DNA of 64,000 bases from Pararhizobium sp. IMCC3301 (GCF_030758315.1 NZ_CP132336.1:496001-560000); one strand, 5' to 3'; positions 9,025 through 17,666 are shown, counted from the stretch's first letter. Made by a program: numbers and translations. The notes: generated from the sequence alone by a model not told the origin.

Positions 9025-9200
9025 TCGGCAGCTCAAGAACTGAAGCTGATGAGGGCATCTGTGTGTTGTCCAGCTCCAGTCCGACCGCGCTAATCATCAT
9101 CCTTGTCAAATCTCCAACTCTTATCCGCGCAGATCAATTCAATTGGGTTGGTGATTGCCATGTTTCCTCACACATAATCGGACCATAGAAGGGACATTTC

Positions 9201-9713
9201 ATGTTCGACTTCCTGCCAACCAAAATCATCCCGCCCGCCCTTTTGGGCAGCATGCTTCTCTACGGCCTCATCTGCATGTTGTGGCTGCAACCGCTCGTGG
9301 AAAGCCGCATGGCGGAATTGACCTATGTTCCCCAATGTGAAGCCAATTTGAAGAACGCGGAAGCCTCAACACCGTTGCCGGACAATCCCCGGCAACGAGA
9401 ACTGGAATTGCTCATCAGAATGTATGAGCAATCTGGTCTTGAGAGGCTGCCGTATGTGCGAGAAATCATTCAAATTGCCAGAACCGAAATGGAACAACTG
9501 AAACCCAAACGGTTTCGGTCTTCGCATATTCAAATTAACGGCATTTGCGCTTGTGCAGTTGAGAATATATTCGCCGAAAATCACCTCAAAATGGCATTGA
9601 GTGTCGCAAGTCTTCGCACTCATATCCCGGCGTTTCTCAAATCCATGGACCGCAATCTCCTGTCCGTAGCTGCTTCTGGCACATGCGGTGCGTTTGGCTC
9701 CCTGAAAGGATAA
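9201..9713 (+). CDS. Membrane-anchored hypothetical protein
   Basis: 170 residues; AAGGGA lies 8 bases before ATG. An N-terminal hydrophobic segment (ALLGSMLLYGLICMLWL, residues about 13-29) is followed by a helical domain with cysteines at QCEANL and ICACAVE. It is 4 bp before the next gene and in the same direction as the preceding membrane proteins, so it belongs to the same transcription unit. No family is recognised. Confidence 0.6.
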   Translation: MFDFLPTKIIPPALLGSMLLYGLICMLWLQPLVESRMAELTYVPQCEANLKNAEASTPLPDNPRQRELELLIRMYEQSGLERLPYVREIIQIARTEMEQLKPKRFRSSHIQINGICACAVENIFAENHLKMALSVASLRTHIPAFLKSMDRNLLSVAASGTCGAFGSLKG

Positions 9714-9717
9714 ATTC

Positions 9718-10143
9718 ATGACCAATTCGAACGATACGATTTACTATTCCGACGGGCGCGGCATATGCGTCACCGGGCGTCGCTTGCGCACTCGCTTCAA
9801 GGATGAAGCTCTGGCACCAGTGCAGTCTGTGCAGATTGGCCGTGAGCCGCTGATGATAGCTGCGGTGGTCGGTATCGGCCTGACATTGTTTGCAAACCGG
9901 TTTGGCGATCTTTTGTTATTTCACGAGCAAATCATTCTGGTGCTGGCCGGCTTGACAATCCTGGCAGTGGGTTACTCCATCGCCGCTTTGAGGATAGGCC
10001 AGTACATGCATGAAAAAACCGTCCTATGGTCTACCATCTGGACGGTACGGTCAGTGCGGGAAGCCATCGCCAGAGCCAAGCATGCACAAGACGAGTTGTC
10101 TTCCAAAGGTGTTGTGGTCAACAGCGAAGGGCTTGCAGACTAA
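9718..10143 (+). CDS. Two-helix membrane protein, DUF6232-like
   Basis: 141 residues. The N-terminal strand-rich part (IYYSDGRGICVTGRRLRTRF) has the pattern of DUF6232-type proteins, which start with a short PH-like segment and then carry a helical hairpin in the membrane. Two hydrophobic helices follow (residues about 48-65 and 71-93), then a charged tail. AAAGGA precedes the ATG. Members of such families turn up in integrative elements with no known biochemical role. The family match is by eye and uncertain. Confidence 0.55.
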   Translation: MTNSNDTIYYSDGRGICVTGRRLRTRFKDEALAPVQSVQIGREPLMIAAVVGIGLTLFANRFGDLLLFHEQIILVLAGLTILAVGYSIAALRIGQYMHEKTVLWSTIWTVRSVREAIARAKHAQDELSSKGVVVNSEGLAD

Positions 10144-10146
10144 TTT

Positions 10147-10914
10147 TTATCCCATCGGGTCGAATGCCGGATGGGGTTGGCTTCCATGTGCCGGTGAATT
10201 TCCATCCGGCTTGGCTGGAACTACTTCCGTTCTGAAAGCAGCTTTCATCTCCGGCGCATTGGATGCGCTGTCAAAACCGGGAACGTGTGCTCGTACCGAT
10301 GGCGGCATGGCGTCTACGAGTTCAGCATCAAGATCGTCAAGGTCATTGGCAGATATCTCACCGTCCGCGATCTTATCCCGCGCAGCATCGAGTTTTTCCT
10401 GGAAATCCAAAATGCCTTGGCGCTCAGCATCCAAGTTGTTACGGAGTTCAAAATCAGGTTGATAAGACTCCCAGCTCGGACGGCTTGGTTCAATTAGGTC
10501 AAAGTCGAGTTGATCCGGGCTGATCTCTAGTCCGTGTTCGTCGAACACCTGAGCGCCATCCTCGGTTTTGAAAACGCGTCGTCCGTCTTCCATGACATAG
10601 GCGCGGTCAAGCAGGGCTTGCAGTCGCGCATTGACTAAATCCAGGGCTGCTTGGTTTTCCATCAAGGCAATGACCGTGGCTTCATCATAGGTATCCAGCT
10701 TGACCTTGAATTCATCGATTTGAATCTGCGTTGCCATGACGACTTCTGCGGCAAGGCCGAGGATGTCATCATCCATTCTACCTTCAATATCCGACCGCTT
10801 TTGCTGATCCTGGCGCGCCTTGATAAACCAGTGCCGTTGACTGCCTTGGTCTGGCAGACTTCTGTCCTTGTTTCTGAAATGATCGGCTAACTGATCCAAT
10901 TTTATTCCCCGCAT
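10147..10914 (-). CDS. Acidic coiled-coil hypothetical protein
   Basis: 255 residues, convergent with the gene ending at 10143 (3-bp gap). It has no membrane segment. The sequence is acidic and predicted coiled coil in two blocks (residues about 50-105 and 160-205, for example NNLDAERQGILDFQEKLDAA), with a proline-rich tail. Its first 13 bp overlap the end of the gene at 10902-11261, so the two form an operon on the minus strand. No family is recognised. It could be an accessory DNA-processing protein, by analogy with coiled-coil proteins of other transfer regions; that is a guess from context. Confidence 0.6.
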   Translation of the reverse strand: MRGIKLDQLADHFRNKDRSLPDQGSQRHWFIKARQDQQKRSDIEGRMDDDILGLAAEVVMATQIQIDEFKVKLDTYDEATVIALMENQAALDLVNARLQALLDRAYVMEDGRRVFKTEDGAQVFDEHGLEISPDQLDFDLIEPSRPSWESYQPDFELRNNLDAERQGILDFQEKLDAARDKIADGEISANDLDDLDAELVDAMPPSVRAHVPGFDSASNAPEMKAAFRTEVVPAKPDGNSPAHGSQPHPAFDPMG

Positions 10915-11261
10915 TCCTTCTTGATGAGCACATACAACAATGGCCCAACGCCTTTATCCGGATGGCGTTCAAACCAGGACACAACAGTATTCCAGTCCTT
11001 ACCCGCCCCCTTGTAATACCAGTCGTAGACGCAGTTCATTCCTTCAGCGATTGGCTTGTCCTGCAACCATCTGGAGTAGGCCAAGCCCTCGACCACACCT
11101 GATACGTAGCTTAATCTTTGATCCGCGTTCATTTTAGTCATGACATCGCCCGCAGTTTGAGCGATTGCGATTGTCGGCGATCCATTCACAAATATACATA
11201 ACGTCATTATTGCAACATATTCTTTATATTTGCTTAACAGTAATAAAATATTAACTTGCAC
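10902..11261 (-). CDS. Exported Rap1a/Tai-like small protein
   Basis: 119 residues from a GTG; an in-frame ATG at 11207 is an alternative start. A hydrophobic N-terminus ends in AIAQT, which fits signal-peptidase cleavage. The mature part resembles the Rap1a/Tai immunity fold: a helix (LSYVSGVVEGLAYSRWL), a cysteine (NCVYDW), a helix with a conserved FERHPD, and a final cysteine (KKECGE). Tai/Rap1a proteins neutralise effectors in the periplasm in other bacteria; in mobile elements the fold is also found with unknown roles. It could protect the host from a partner not seen here. Confidence 0.5.
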   Translation of the reverse strand: MQVNILLLLSKYKEYVAIMTLCIFVNGSPTIAIAQTAGDVMTKMNADQRLSYVSGVVEGLAYSRWLQDKPIAEGMNCVYDWYYKGAGKDWNTVVSWFERHPDKGVGPLLYVLIKKECGE

Positions 11262-11462
11262 AAACGACCGATTATGCAGTATTTTACTTATACGTCTTCA
11301 TTTTGCTATAATTATGGGAGAATAGCGGAATATCAAGGGTTTGGCTGATTTGGCTATCTGTCATACCCGATGGAAAAGCCTGAATGCGGAAAGGGTCGTT
11401 TATGCACATACGATGGAATGCTGCGAGCGACAGCCATTTCTCCGCTAAGGCACTGAATAGAC

Positions 11463-12029
11463 ATGAAATTAGGATATCTACGCGTCAGCACTGAAGAACA
11501 ACGGCCAGATCGTCAAATTGATGCACTGGCACCAATTTGTGACGCACTTCACATCGAAAAGCTCTCGGCAACGGCCAAAACCCGTCCTGTTTATGAGAAA
11601 ATCATCAAATCCCTGAGTTCGGGCGATATCTTCGTGATCTGGGATCTGGATCGCGCCTACCGGTCGGCTAAAGACGCCTTGAATGAGCTTGATCGCCTTC
11701 GCGCACGCGGCATAGAGATTCAGATTGCCAGCATTAAGATTGATACCTCTACTCCGCATGGGATGCTGATCTACACTTTTATCAGCGGACTGGCCGAATT
11801 CGAGCGCCGTCTGCTTTCTGAGCGTACCAAGCAAGGCCTTATGGCCGCGCGTAAACGCGGGGTTCGCCTTGGCCCGCCGGTCAAGATGACCGATACACAG
11901 ATACTGGCAGCCAAGCAGAAGATATTGGCCAGAGAGGCGACGATTGCCGAAATGGCCGCCTTCAACGGCGTTCATCCCTCTACGATCATTCGCTCCATCC
12001 GGCGGCTGGAGAAAAGCCGCCGTGATTGA
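11463..12029 (+). CDS. Resolvase/invertase-type serine recombinase
   Basis: 188 residues. The N-terminus GYLRVSTEEQ has the catalytic serine at residue 9, followed by the usual resolvase core (IWDLDRAYRS and FERRLLSERT) and a long E-helix. The C-terminal 45 residues (AAFNGVHPSTIIRSIRR) are a helix-turn-helix. Enzymes of this size act as resolvases or invertases at short res/dif-like sites. Nothing else in the block needs site-specific recombination, so a role in resolving dimers of the element is the simplest reading. The 200 bp upstream (11262-11462) are AT-rich, hold no gene and could contain a res site. Confidence 0.88.
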   Translation: MKLGYLRVSTEEQRPDRQIDALAPICDALHIEKLSATAKTRPVYEKIIKSLSSGDIFVIWDLDRAYRSAKDALNELDRLRARGIEIQIASIKIDTSTPHGMLIYTFISGLAEFERRLLSERTKQGLMAARKRGVRLGPPVKMTDTQILAAKQKILAREATIAEMAAFNGVHPSTIIRSIRRLEKSRRD

Positions 12030-12070
12030 AATATCTGGCTTTTTTGCGACTATTTCGGTATAATAATCCT

Positions 12071-12274
12071 ATGATCAAAGCCGACCAAAACAACCGAAAA
12101 TTTCGTGAAGCCTCGCATTTGCAGGCCATGGAAGACAATCCGCTGGATGCGGCGGACAAAGCCCTGTTCGCCATGTTTGAGCGTGAAGGCTGGTCACCTG
12201 AGCGGCGGCGCAACTATATCCTTGAACAGGCCGATGCTCGTGTTTTGAATGAGCCAGTCCCCGCTGCTGAATGA
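12071..12274 (+). CDS. Probable Fic-partner antitoxin
   Basis: 67 residues. Its stop overlaps the start of the Fic gene (ATGA), as in many toxin-antitoxin pairs. A TATAAT box ends 6 bases before the ATG, with no Shine-Dalgarno sequence, so the message may be leaderless. The protein is a short helical acidic product (LDAADKALFAMFEREGWSPE). The inhibitory motif of class I Fic antitoxins, (S/T)xxxE(G/N), is not clearly present: the nearest match reads MFEREG, with Met where Ser/Thr is expected. The antitoxin call rests on gene order. Confidence 0.5.
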   Translation: MIKADQNNRKFREASHLQAMEDNPLDAADKALFAMFEREGWSPERRRNYILEQADARVLNEPVPAAE

Positions 12275-12852
12275 GCGATACCAGATATTGCTATCCGCCT
12301 GACTACACCGTTCTCATAAACAAGCTTGATCTGAGGGATGCCAGTCAACTGGAACGCGCAGAACGCCGTTTGGTGGTCGGGCGCAGTCTTGAAGAATTTC
12401 CCAATGGAGATTTTGATCTGGCACATCTGCAGGCCATTCATCGGCATCTGTTCCAGGATATCTATGACTGGGCTGGAGATATCCGCGATACGGAAATTTC
12501 AAAGGGCGGCAGTCAATTCCAGTTTCGCCAGTATATCGAAACCGGCATGGCTGATGTGCATCGCCGTATCAGATCCCATGCCTATCTCAAAAATCTGTCA
12601 TCCTCAGCCTTCGCCGATATTGCTGGTGAGATTATTGGTGACATCAATTATGTGCATCCGTTTCGTGAGGGCAATGGCCGCACCCAGATGCACTATCTCA
12701 AACAGTTGTGCGCAGAGGCCGGTCACTCCATTGATCTGACATTGATTGAAAAGCGTGCTTGGATGGATGCGTCCCGGCAAGCACATCTTGGCGACTATCA
12801 ACCTATGAGCCAATGCATTGCGAAGACGATCATTCCATCCAATCAGGAGTGA
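12271..12852 (+). CDS. fic: Fic/DOC-family AMP-transferase (toxin)
   Basis: 193 residues. It follows the E. coli-type Fic layout: an N-terminal YPPDYTVLINKLDL segment, HLFQDIYDWAG, then the active-site loop HPFREGNGRTQM at residues 129-140. The consensus is HxFx(D/E)GNGRxxR; here the catalytic His, Asp/Glu position, GNG and first Arg are kept, but the last Arg is Met. Fic enzymes transfer AMP from ATP to hydroxyl groups of target proteins. The missing Arg normally helps hold the phosphates, so activity may be lowered or altered. It follows its presumed antitoxin with a 4-bp overlap. Confidence 0.82.
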   Translation: MSDTRYCYPPDYTVLINKLDLRDASQLERAERRLVVGRSLEEFPNGDFDLAHLQAIHRHLFQDIYDWAGDIRDTEISKGGSQFQFRQYIETGMADVHRRIRSHAYLKNLSSSAFADIAGEIIGDINYVHPFREGNGRTQMHYLKQLCAEAGHSIDLTLIEKRAWMDASRQAHLGDYQPMSQCIAKTIIPSNQE

Positions 12853-12937
12853 ATTGATGTTTGCGCAGGATTGATGCGCAAAACCGCTTGGCGACCCACT
12901 CGCCGAGCGGAAATTTTAAACCACTCAAACATTTTAG

Positions 12938-12973
12938 AACCGCCCGTTGGTTTCTACCAACGGGCGGTTTTTA
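12938..12973. terminator. Bidirectional rho-independent terminator
   Basis: A perfect 13-bp stem AACCGCCCGTTGG/CCAACGGGCGGTT with a 6-base loop, followed by TTTTA on the plus strand and preceded by AAAC/TTAG sequence on the other. It lies between the end of fic and the end of the ParB-like gene, which converge here. Confidence 0.8.
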
Positions 12974-12984
12974 TCTGGTGGTTG

Positions 12985-14694
12985 CTACTTAAACAGCTTC
13001 TTGAGGGCTTTGCGGCTGTCCATGGCTTCAATGCCGCCCTTTTTGGTGTAGGCGATCATGGGGAAACTCATATAGCCCGGTTGCCAGTCCTTTTTGCCAT
13101 TCTTGCGCTTGCCGCTTAATCCGTCCTGAATAATCTGTTTCTGGACTTTGGCGGTCGAGGCGACATGCGCGTCTGCCGTGCTCTTTCCAGCGACTTGTTT
13201 GACAATGGTGTTGAGCGTTTCCTTGTCGCGCAACAGATCAAAGAAGGTTTGATCCGGTTGCCAGTGCTTCGCCATATCGACACCCAGTTTTTCGCCCAAC
13301 ACCTCAACAAGCGCAGAACCGCTCGGCAGGGTTTCGGCAACGACAAAGGTCAAAATCATAGTGACGCTGGCATCGTCCAGTTCCATCAGCTTGGCGACTA
13401 TGGCGTAAAGATCAGGACTTTTACCCCAATCGGTTTTGCGCGGTACGATGGTTTCGCCCTCTTCACCAGACAGGCCTAACAGGTTCTGCACCCGTTCGCG
13501 CTCTGCCTGAAACACGCTTTCTGCCTTATTGGTTGCAAGGCTTTGGGCAATTGCGTCCGTATTGGCCATTTGCGGGTCGGCCTGAACACTCCAAAGCGAA
13601 GATCCCGCAATCATCTGCGCCACTGCCAAACGCAGGGCAATGCCTTGATGTGAGAGTAAATCTGTTCTCACTGCGCTATGACGATGAAGCGCAAGATAAT
13701 TCTGCATGGCTTTGGTAATCTCGGCCTTTTGTATGTCTGCCACAACTTCGCCAGCTTCAACTTTCTTCTGGCGCTTTGTTTCCTGTCTCGTCAGATACCC
13801 CTCATGGAATGTCACTTCGCCATTGGTGGCAATCTGGACATAGATTCTGCCGCCATCCTTCTTGGTGGCTTTCGCATATTCCCAATCGCTCCAATACTCA
13901 CCGATATCCAGAATGATAACCTCCTGCCAACCATTGGCAAGATAGGTTTCCTTCGCGGCGGCAATGGCTTGATTTTGCAATGTCCAGAAATTCGTTGCAT
14001 CATCAAAATAGCTGGCGTCTTCAAACAGATCAGACACGCTTGCGCCTTTGTAATTTGCGACATCAAACAGCGCATTTTCCAGTGGAATATTCGCGCCGCC
14101 AAACAACCAGCTTTTAAGGCTGTGACCTTGCGGGGCGTGTTGATCTTCGCTCTTGAACAAATCCCACCACAGTTTTTGTTGTTTGGTGGTTGCCAGTGTC
14201 AATGCGCGAAGTGTTCCTGCGTTAATCTCAGCCTTGCGGTACGCGCTCAATATCGGTGCATATAGATTGCCAAGGGCAAGGCGCTGTTTGACCTGCCTGT
14301 CGGTAATGCCGAATTGCAGGGCAATATCTTCAATGCTTGTCCCTTGTTTTGCCAGCGCTGAAAAAGCCTTGTACTGGTCAATTTCATCCATCGGCAGACG
14401 GGCAATGTTTTCCGCCAAGGACGCCTCAATGGCCTTCGCATCGTCCCCCTCCTGCATGATGATACAGGGTACAGGTTCGACAGCGCCCGTTTCGGCAATT
14501 TTGCTCAAGGCATAGAAACGGCGCTGTCCCGCGACGACTTCGAAGCCCTCGCAATTCTTGCGCACCAATAACGGCTGAATAATGCCAAGAGACTGAATGC
14601 TTGGCACAAGGTCATCAATTTCTTTTGCGCCGATTTTACGGACATTCAATTTTGTGGTTTTCAGTTTTTTCAATTCAATATGTTGTAGTTCCAT
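12985..14694 (-). CDS. ParB/RepB-family DNA-binding protein
   Basis: 569 residues with AAGGAGA 7 bases before ATG. The N-terminal 100 residues are a ParB-like nuclease domain (VPSIQSLGIIQPLLVRK and VAGQRRFYALSKI). A helix-turn-helix follows at residues about 115-150 (IEDIALQFGITDRQVKQRLALG). The long C-terminal part is a helical region with no clear motif. It is 88 bp downstream of the ArdC-like gene and in the same direction, a pairing common on plasmids and integrative elements of alphaproteobacteria. No ParA ATPase is nearby, so partition is not certain; such solitary ParB-like proteins are often transfer or stability factors. Confidence 0.82.
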   Translation of the reverse strand: MELQHIELKKLKTTKLNVRKIGAKEIDDLVPSIQSLGIIQPLLVRKNCEGFEVVAGQRRFYALSKIAETGAVEPVPCIIMQEGDDAKAIEASLAENIARLPMDEIDQYKAFSALAKQGTSIEDIALQFGITDRQVKQRLALGNLYAPILSAYRKAEINAGTLRALTLATTKQQKLWWDLFKSEDQHAPQGHSLKSWLFGGANIPLENALFDVANYKGASVSDLFEDASYFDDATNFWTLQNQAIAAAKETYLANGWQEVIILDIGEYWSDWEYAKATKKDGGRIYVQIATNGEVTFHEGYLTRQETKRQKKVEAGEVVADIQKAEITKAMQNYLALHRHSAVRTDLLSHQGIALRLAVAQMIAGSSLWSVQADPQMANTDAIAQSLATNKAESVFQAERERVQNLLGLSGEEGETIVPRKTDWGKSPDLYAIVAKLMELDDASVTMILTFVVAETLPSGSALVEVLGEKLGVDMAKHWQPDQTFFDLLRDKETLNTIVKQVAGKSTADAHVASTAKVQKQIIQDGLSGKRKNGKKDWQPGYMSFPMIAYTKKGGIEAMDSRKALKKLFK

Positions 14695-14782
14695 GGGTCT
14701 TCTCCTTGGGTGGTTAGGTTTTTAAAAGGCGCGGAATTGCACCATCGAGGCCAACCAGCGATTGGCCTCTGTGCTGCAATCC

Positions 14783-15670
14783 CTATTCCTGAAACCCGTC
14801 GAGAAACGCCACGGCACGGGCGGCTTGTGCCGATGCCTTGAAAATGAATTTCTTGTTGTTTTTGAGCGCCGCAAGCCAACTCTTGATGTAAAGCGCGTGA
14901 TCTTCGCGGGGGGTCTGTACGATGGCGAGTTTGGAACACAGAAACGCCGCGCCAAGTTCGGCAATCAATTCCTCAAAGGCATATCGTTCGCGGTCTTGGC
15001 GGGTTTTTGCCTTGTCACGGTCAAGGCGTTTGGGCGCGCCTGTCCAGTGGGTCAGTTCATGAAACAAGGTGGCATAATAGTTTTCTGTGGCGGTGGCCTG
15101 CGGCGTATCCACAAAGGCGGCAGTGTCGGGCAGATTGATAAAATCGCCGCTTCGTCGATAGAAGGCACTTAACCCGCCATGACGAATGTCTGCGCCCGTC
15201 TGGGTGCAATATCGGTCTGCATGGTCAATGCGTGTGACAAGATCAATTTTTGGCTCTGCGCCGCTTTCGTGATGGTCGTACCCATCGACCTGACTGGCGT
15301 TAAACACGGTATAGAACCGCATCATCGGTATGTTGAATTCTTCCGGCTCGCCTGCGGTGTTTTCTGCGGTCTTTTGAAGGGTCTTGAAAAAGATAATCGG
15401 GCTTCCCTTTTCGCCTTTGCGAACCTGTGCGCCCTTGTCTTTCCATTGTTTGAAGGTTGCCCATTGGTTGGACTCAAACCCATTCACCTGCTGGTCTACC
15501 CAAAGGGACGGAATATTTATGCCTTGATACTGGTGGTCTGTTGTGGGGTTCGCCGGTAATCCCTGCGCCGCCAAACCGGCAAAGGGGGCTTGGTAGTCGT
15601 CCAGATTCACTTGATCCAGAACGGCAATAATCTTGTCGGTAATCTCTTGGTAAATATCTCGCTTGGTCAT
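14783..15670 (-). CDS. ArdC-like antirestriction protein with a zincin metallopeptidase domain
   Basis: 295 residues; ATG 15670 has GAGGA just upstream and is preferred over a longer open frame. The N-terminal 140 residues match the ArdC/DUF1738 single-strand DNA-binding domain (QGINIPSLWVDQQVNGF and KGEKGSPIIFFK). The C-terminal domain carries the zinc motif HELTHW at residues 204-209, followed by the family sequence TGAPKRLDRD and a later Glu-containing helix (ERYAFEELIAELGAAFL). ArdC protects incoming DNA from restriction during conjugation, which fits the transfer genes to the left. Confidence 0.88.
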   Translation of the reverse strand: MTKRDIYQEITDKIIAVLDQVNLDDYQAPFAGLAAQGLPANPTTDHQYQGINIPSLWVDQQVNGFESNQWATFKQWKDKGAQVRKGEKGSPIIFFKTLQKTAENTAGEPEEFNIPMMRFYTVFNASQVDGYDHHESGAEPKIDLVTRIDHADRYCTQTGADIRHGGLSAFYRRSGDFINLPDTAAFVDTPQATATENYYATLFHELTHWTGAPKRLDRDKAKTRQDRERYAFEELIAELGAAFLCSKLAIVQTPREDHALYIKSWLAALKNNKKFIFKASAQAARAVAFLDGFQE

Positions 15671-15776
15671 TTTGTCCTCGCATTGTTGGTTTTCAAAAGC
15701 GAGGTTTTCAGAATTTCTTCTTTCTACCCCGCACATGAAACCTTGCTCGCGGCGAGCGTCCAAAACCGAAAAAAGC

Positions 15777-15798
15777 CGCCCCCGATTTATCGGGGGCG
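15777..15798 (-). terminator. Hairpin with a T-run on the minus strand
   Basis: Perfect 10-bp stem CGCCCCCGAT/ATCGGGGGCG with a 2-base spacer, followed on the minus strand by GGCTTTTTTC. It is therefore a terminator for something read leftward from the region 15,800-16,460, where no gene was found. Confidence 0.65.
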
Positions 15799-16463
15799 AC
15801 TTCTCTTTGGACGGTTGTGCCGAAAGCAAAACGCCCCAAAGCCTCACCGCTTGCGGCGGCTGCTTGCCAGCCGATCCGACAACACGGGAGCCGAATGCAA
15901 TGAGGGGAATGGAGCGGGCCGGAGGATTTTGGCTATTGGATCAGGTGTTTTGTGTCGGTGTAAGCTGGCCTATGGTTTCCATGTCCGGTGTGCCGGGCAT
16001 CACAATAAGCGGCGGCACATATGCCGCCTCCACCAGTCCTTATAAACGCCGTCAATGACGGCACCATAAAATGAAGACTGCCAGGAGCCACATTTGAGGT
16101 GGCGGGACGCGTCGATCGGTGAGCCAAGGTTCCCGGTGTTCCCGCAGGAGCGGCCAAAGCCGTGGGATCGAGAGCACCCTTGGATTACGGGCCTACGTTG
16201 CGGATGCGAGATAGTCCGGGGACTAGTGAATGTTATCCCTGTGCGGTTGTCATCTAAACCAACCTTGGGAAACAATGTTGGCTGTCGAAGAAATATGGAA
16301 TACAACCCGAACTATGCTGATCTCAAAGCCCGTTTTCACATGAACCAAGAGCGCGAACGGTGACCGCTCGGTCAAGCCCTCCTCCGTTTCCAATCTGGTA
16401 ATTCATCAAGTCTAAGAAAATCACTATGTTAGCTCGAATAGAAACCAATGAAGGCAAGAGACC
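15799..16463. other. 665-bp non-coding stretch with several hairpins
   Basis: No convincing gene lies here. Small open frames on both strands lack start signals and recognisable sequence. Perfect hairpins are visible at 16011-16028 (GGCGGCA-CATA-TGCCGCC) and 16048-16062 (GCCGTC-AAT-GACGGC), with a weaker one near 16087-16103. Together with the minus-strand terminator at 15777 this suggests a structured RNA or an intron-like remnant. No RNA family could be named. Confidence 0.4.
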
Positions 16464-17666
16464 ATTAAAAGCGATAAACGCATAAGATTTGCGAGCTTGT
16501 ACAGCGGCTGTGGGGGGCTAGATCAAGGTTTTCTTGATGCTGGCCTAAGTGGGTTGTGCGCCATTGATTTTGACAAATCAGCGCTGAGTAACTTGGCGGC
16601 TAATCTAGGCACGCAAACAGTCTGTATGGACCTCAGCGAATTCGGTGAGCAACACCGAGCGCTTCTTGAGGGAGTAGACATAATTGCCGCTGGGCCACCT
16701 TGCCAAGGATTCTCAACGGCCGGCCGAAATGATCCGGATGACAACCGCAATGACCACGTTTGGAACGTGGCTCGGATAGCCACACTGATAAGGCCGAAGG
16801 TTGTTCTGATTGAGAATGTTCGAGGCCTGCTGAATCCGAAGAACTTAAAGCACTTTGACAAAACAGTGTCAGTTTTGCGCGAGAATGGATACTCTGTGAG
16901 CTGGTCAACCTACAATCTGACCGACTATGGAATAGCACAGCGCAGGGTTCGAGTACTTATCTTCGCCGTCTTGTCCGAAACCAACGTCCAGCTTCAAATT
17001 CCCTGTCAGGAGAGAAAGTCACTCGAGGGTGTTCTGGAGGACGTAAACAAGATCAGTGACTTTGAACCGAAGCTGCTAGGCGAATTTTCCGATGAAAAAC
17101 TAATAGCTCGCAAAATATCACCAGGCCAAAAGCTGTCGAACGTTCGGAGCGGCTTGTCAGCCGTTCACACATGGGAAATTCCAGAGGTTTTTGGAGCGGT
17201 GACACGCCATGAAGTTAACCTTCTAGAGACTATTGTGAAACTCAGAAGGCAGAAGCGTAAACGGGATTTCGGTGATGCCGACCCAGTTGCGATGGATGAA
17301 ATTCGAAAATACTTTAAGAGCTCCGCGCAAGCGCTGGTAGATTCACTGATTGACAAAAACTACCTTCGGAGAGTCGATAGCCATATCGACTTGACAAACA
17401 CATTTAATGGGAAGTTTCGTCGGCTAAAATGGGACGATGTGTCGCCTACTGTCGACACGCGCTTTGGCCAGCCCAGGTATTTTTTACATCCATCCGAAGA
17501 TCGTGGCTTTACTGTACGCGAAGCAGCGCGAATCCAGGGCTTTTCGGACGGTTTCGCATTTTCAGGTTCGGAAGCGGCTAAGTACAGAATGATAGGAAAT
17601 GCAGTTCCACCCGGGTTCGCAAAACTGGTAGCAGAAAATATTGTCACGGGTTGGGACAGCTTATGA
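16464..17666 (+). CDS. C5-cytosine DNA methyltransferase
   Basis: About 400 residues. Motif I is FASLYSGCGGLDQGF, motif IV is PPCQGFST with the catalytic Cys near residue 80, motif VI is ENVRG, motif VIII is QRRVRVLIF, and motifs IX-X include RFGQPRYFL and YRMIGNAVPPGFA. It methylates cytosine in a specific DNA site. The start is unusual: the codon where family members have the Met of MRFASLYSG is ATA (16482), and no ATG lies between it and the in-frame stop upstream. ATT 16464 is chosen because AAGGCAAGAG lies just before it; TTG 16497 would cut off motif I's first residues. It overlaps the next gene by 4 bp (ATGA). No restriction endonuclease is adjacent, so it probably marks self DNA for the genes that follow. 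Confidence 0.85.
   Translation: MKSDKRIRFASLYSGCGGLDQGFLDAGLSGLCAIDFDKSALSNLAANLGTQTVCMDLSEFGEQHRALLEGVDIIAAGPPCQGFSTAGRNDPDDNRNDHVWNVARIATLIRPKVVLIENVRGLLNPKNLKHFDKTVSVLRENGYSVSWSTYNLTDYGIAQRRVRVLIFAVLSETNVQLQIPCQERKSLEGVLEDVNKISDFEPKLLGEFSDEKLIARKISPGQKLSNVRSGLSAVHTWEIPEVFGAVTRHEVNLLETIVKLRRQKRKRDFGDADPVAMDEIRKYFKSSAQALVDSLIDKNYLRRVDSHIDLTNTFNGKFRRLKWDDVSPTVDTRFGQPRYFLHPSEDRGFTVREAARIQGFSDGFAFSGSEAAKYRMIGNAVPPGFAKLVAENIVTGWDSL

Noticed and set aside
11463-12029. The small serine recombinase as the island's integrase
   Set aside because: Its length and domain layout fit a resolvase, and the large recombinase at the tRNA edge is the better candidate.
15663-16058. 131-codon plus-strand frame after the ArdC gene
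   Set aside because: It runs through hairpins and a terminator, lacks a start signal and gives no recognisable protein.
16094-16363. 89-codon plus-strand frame before the methylase
   Set aside because: It has no ribosome-binding site and its composition is not protein-like.
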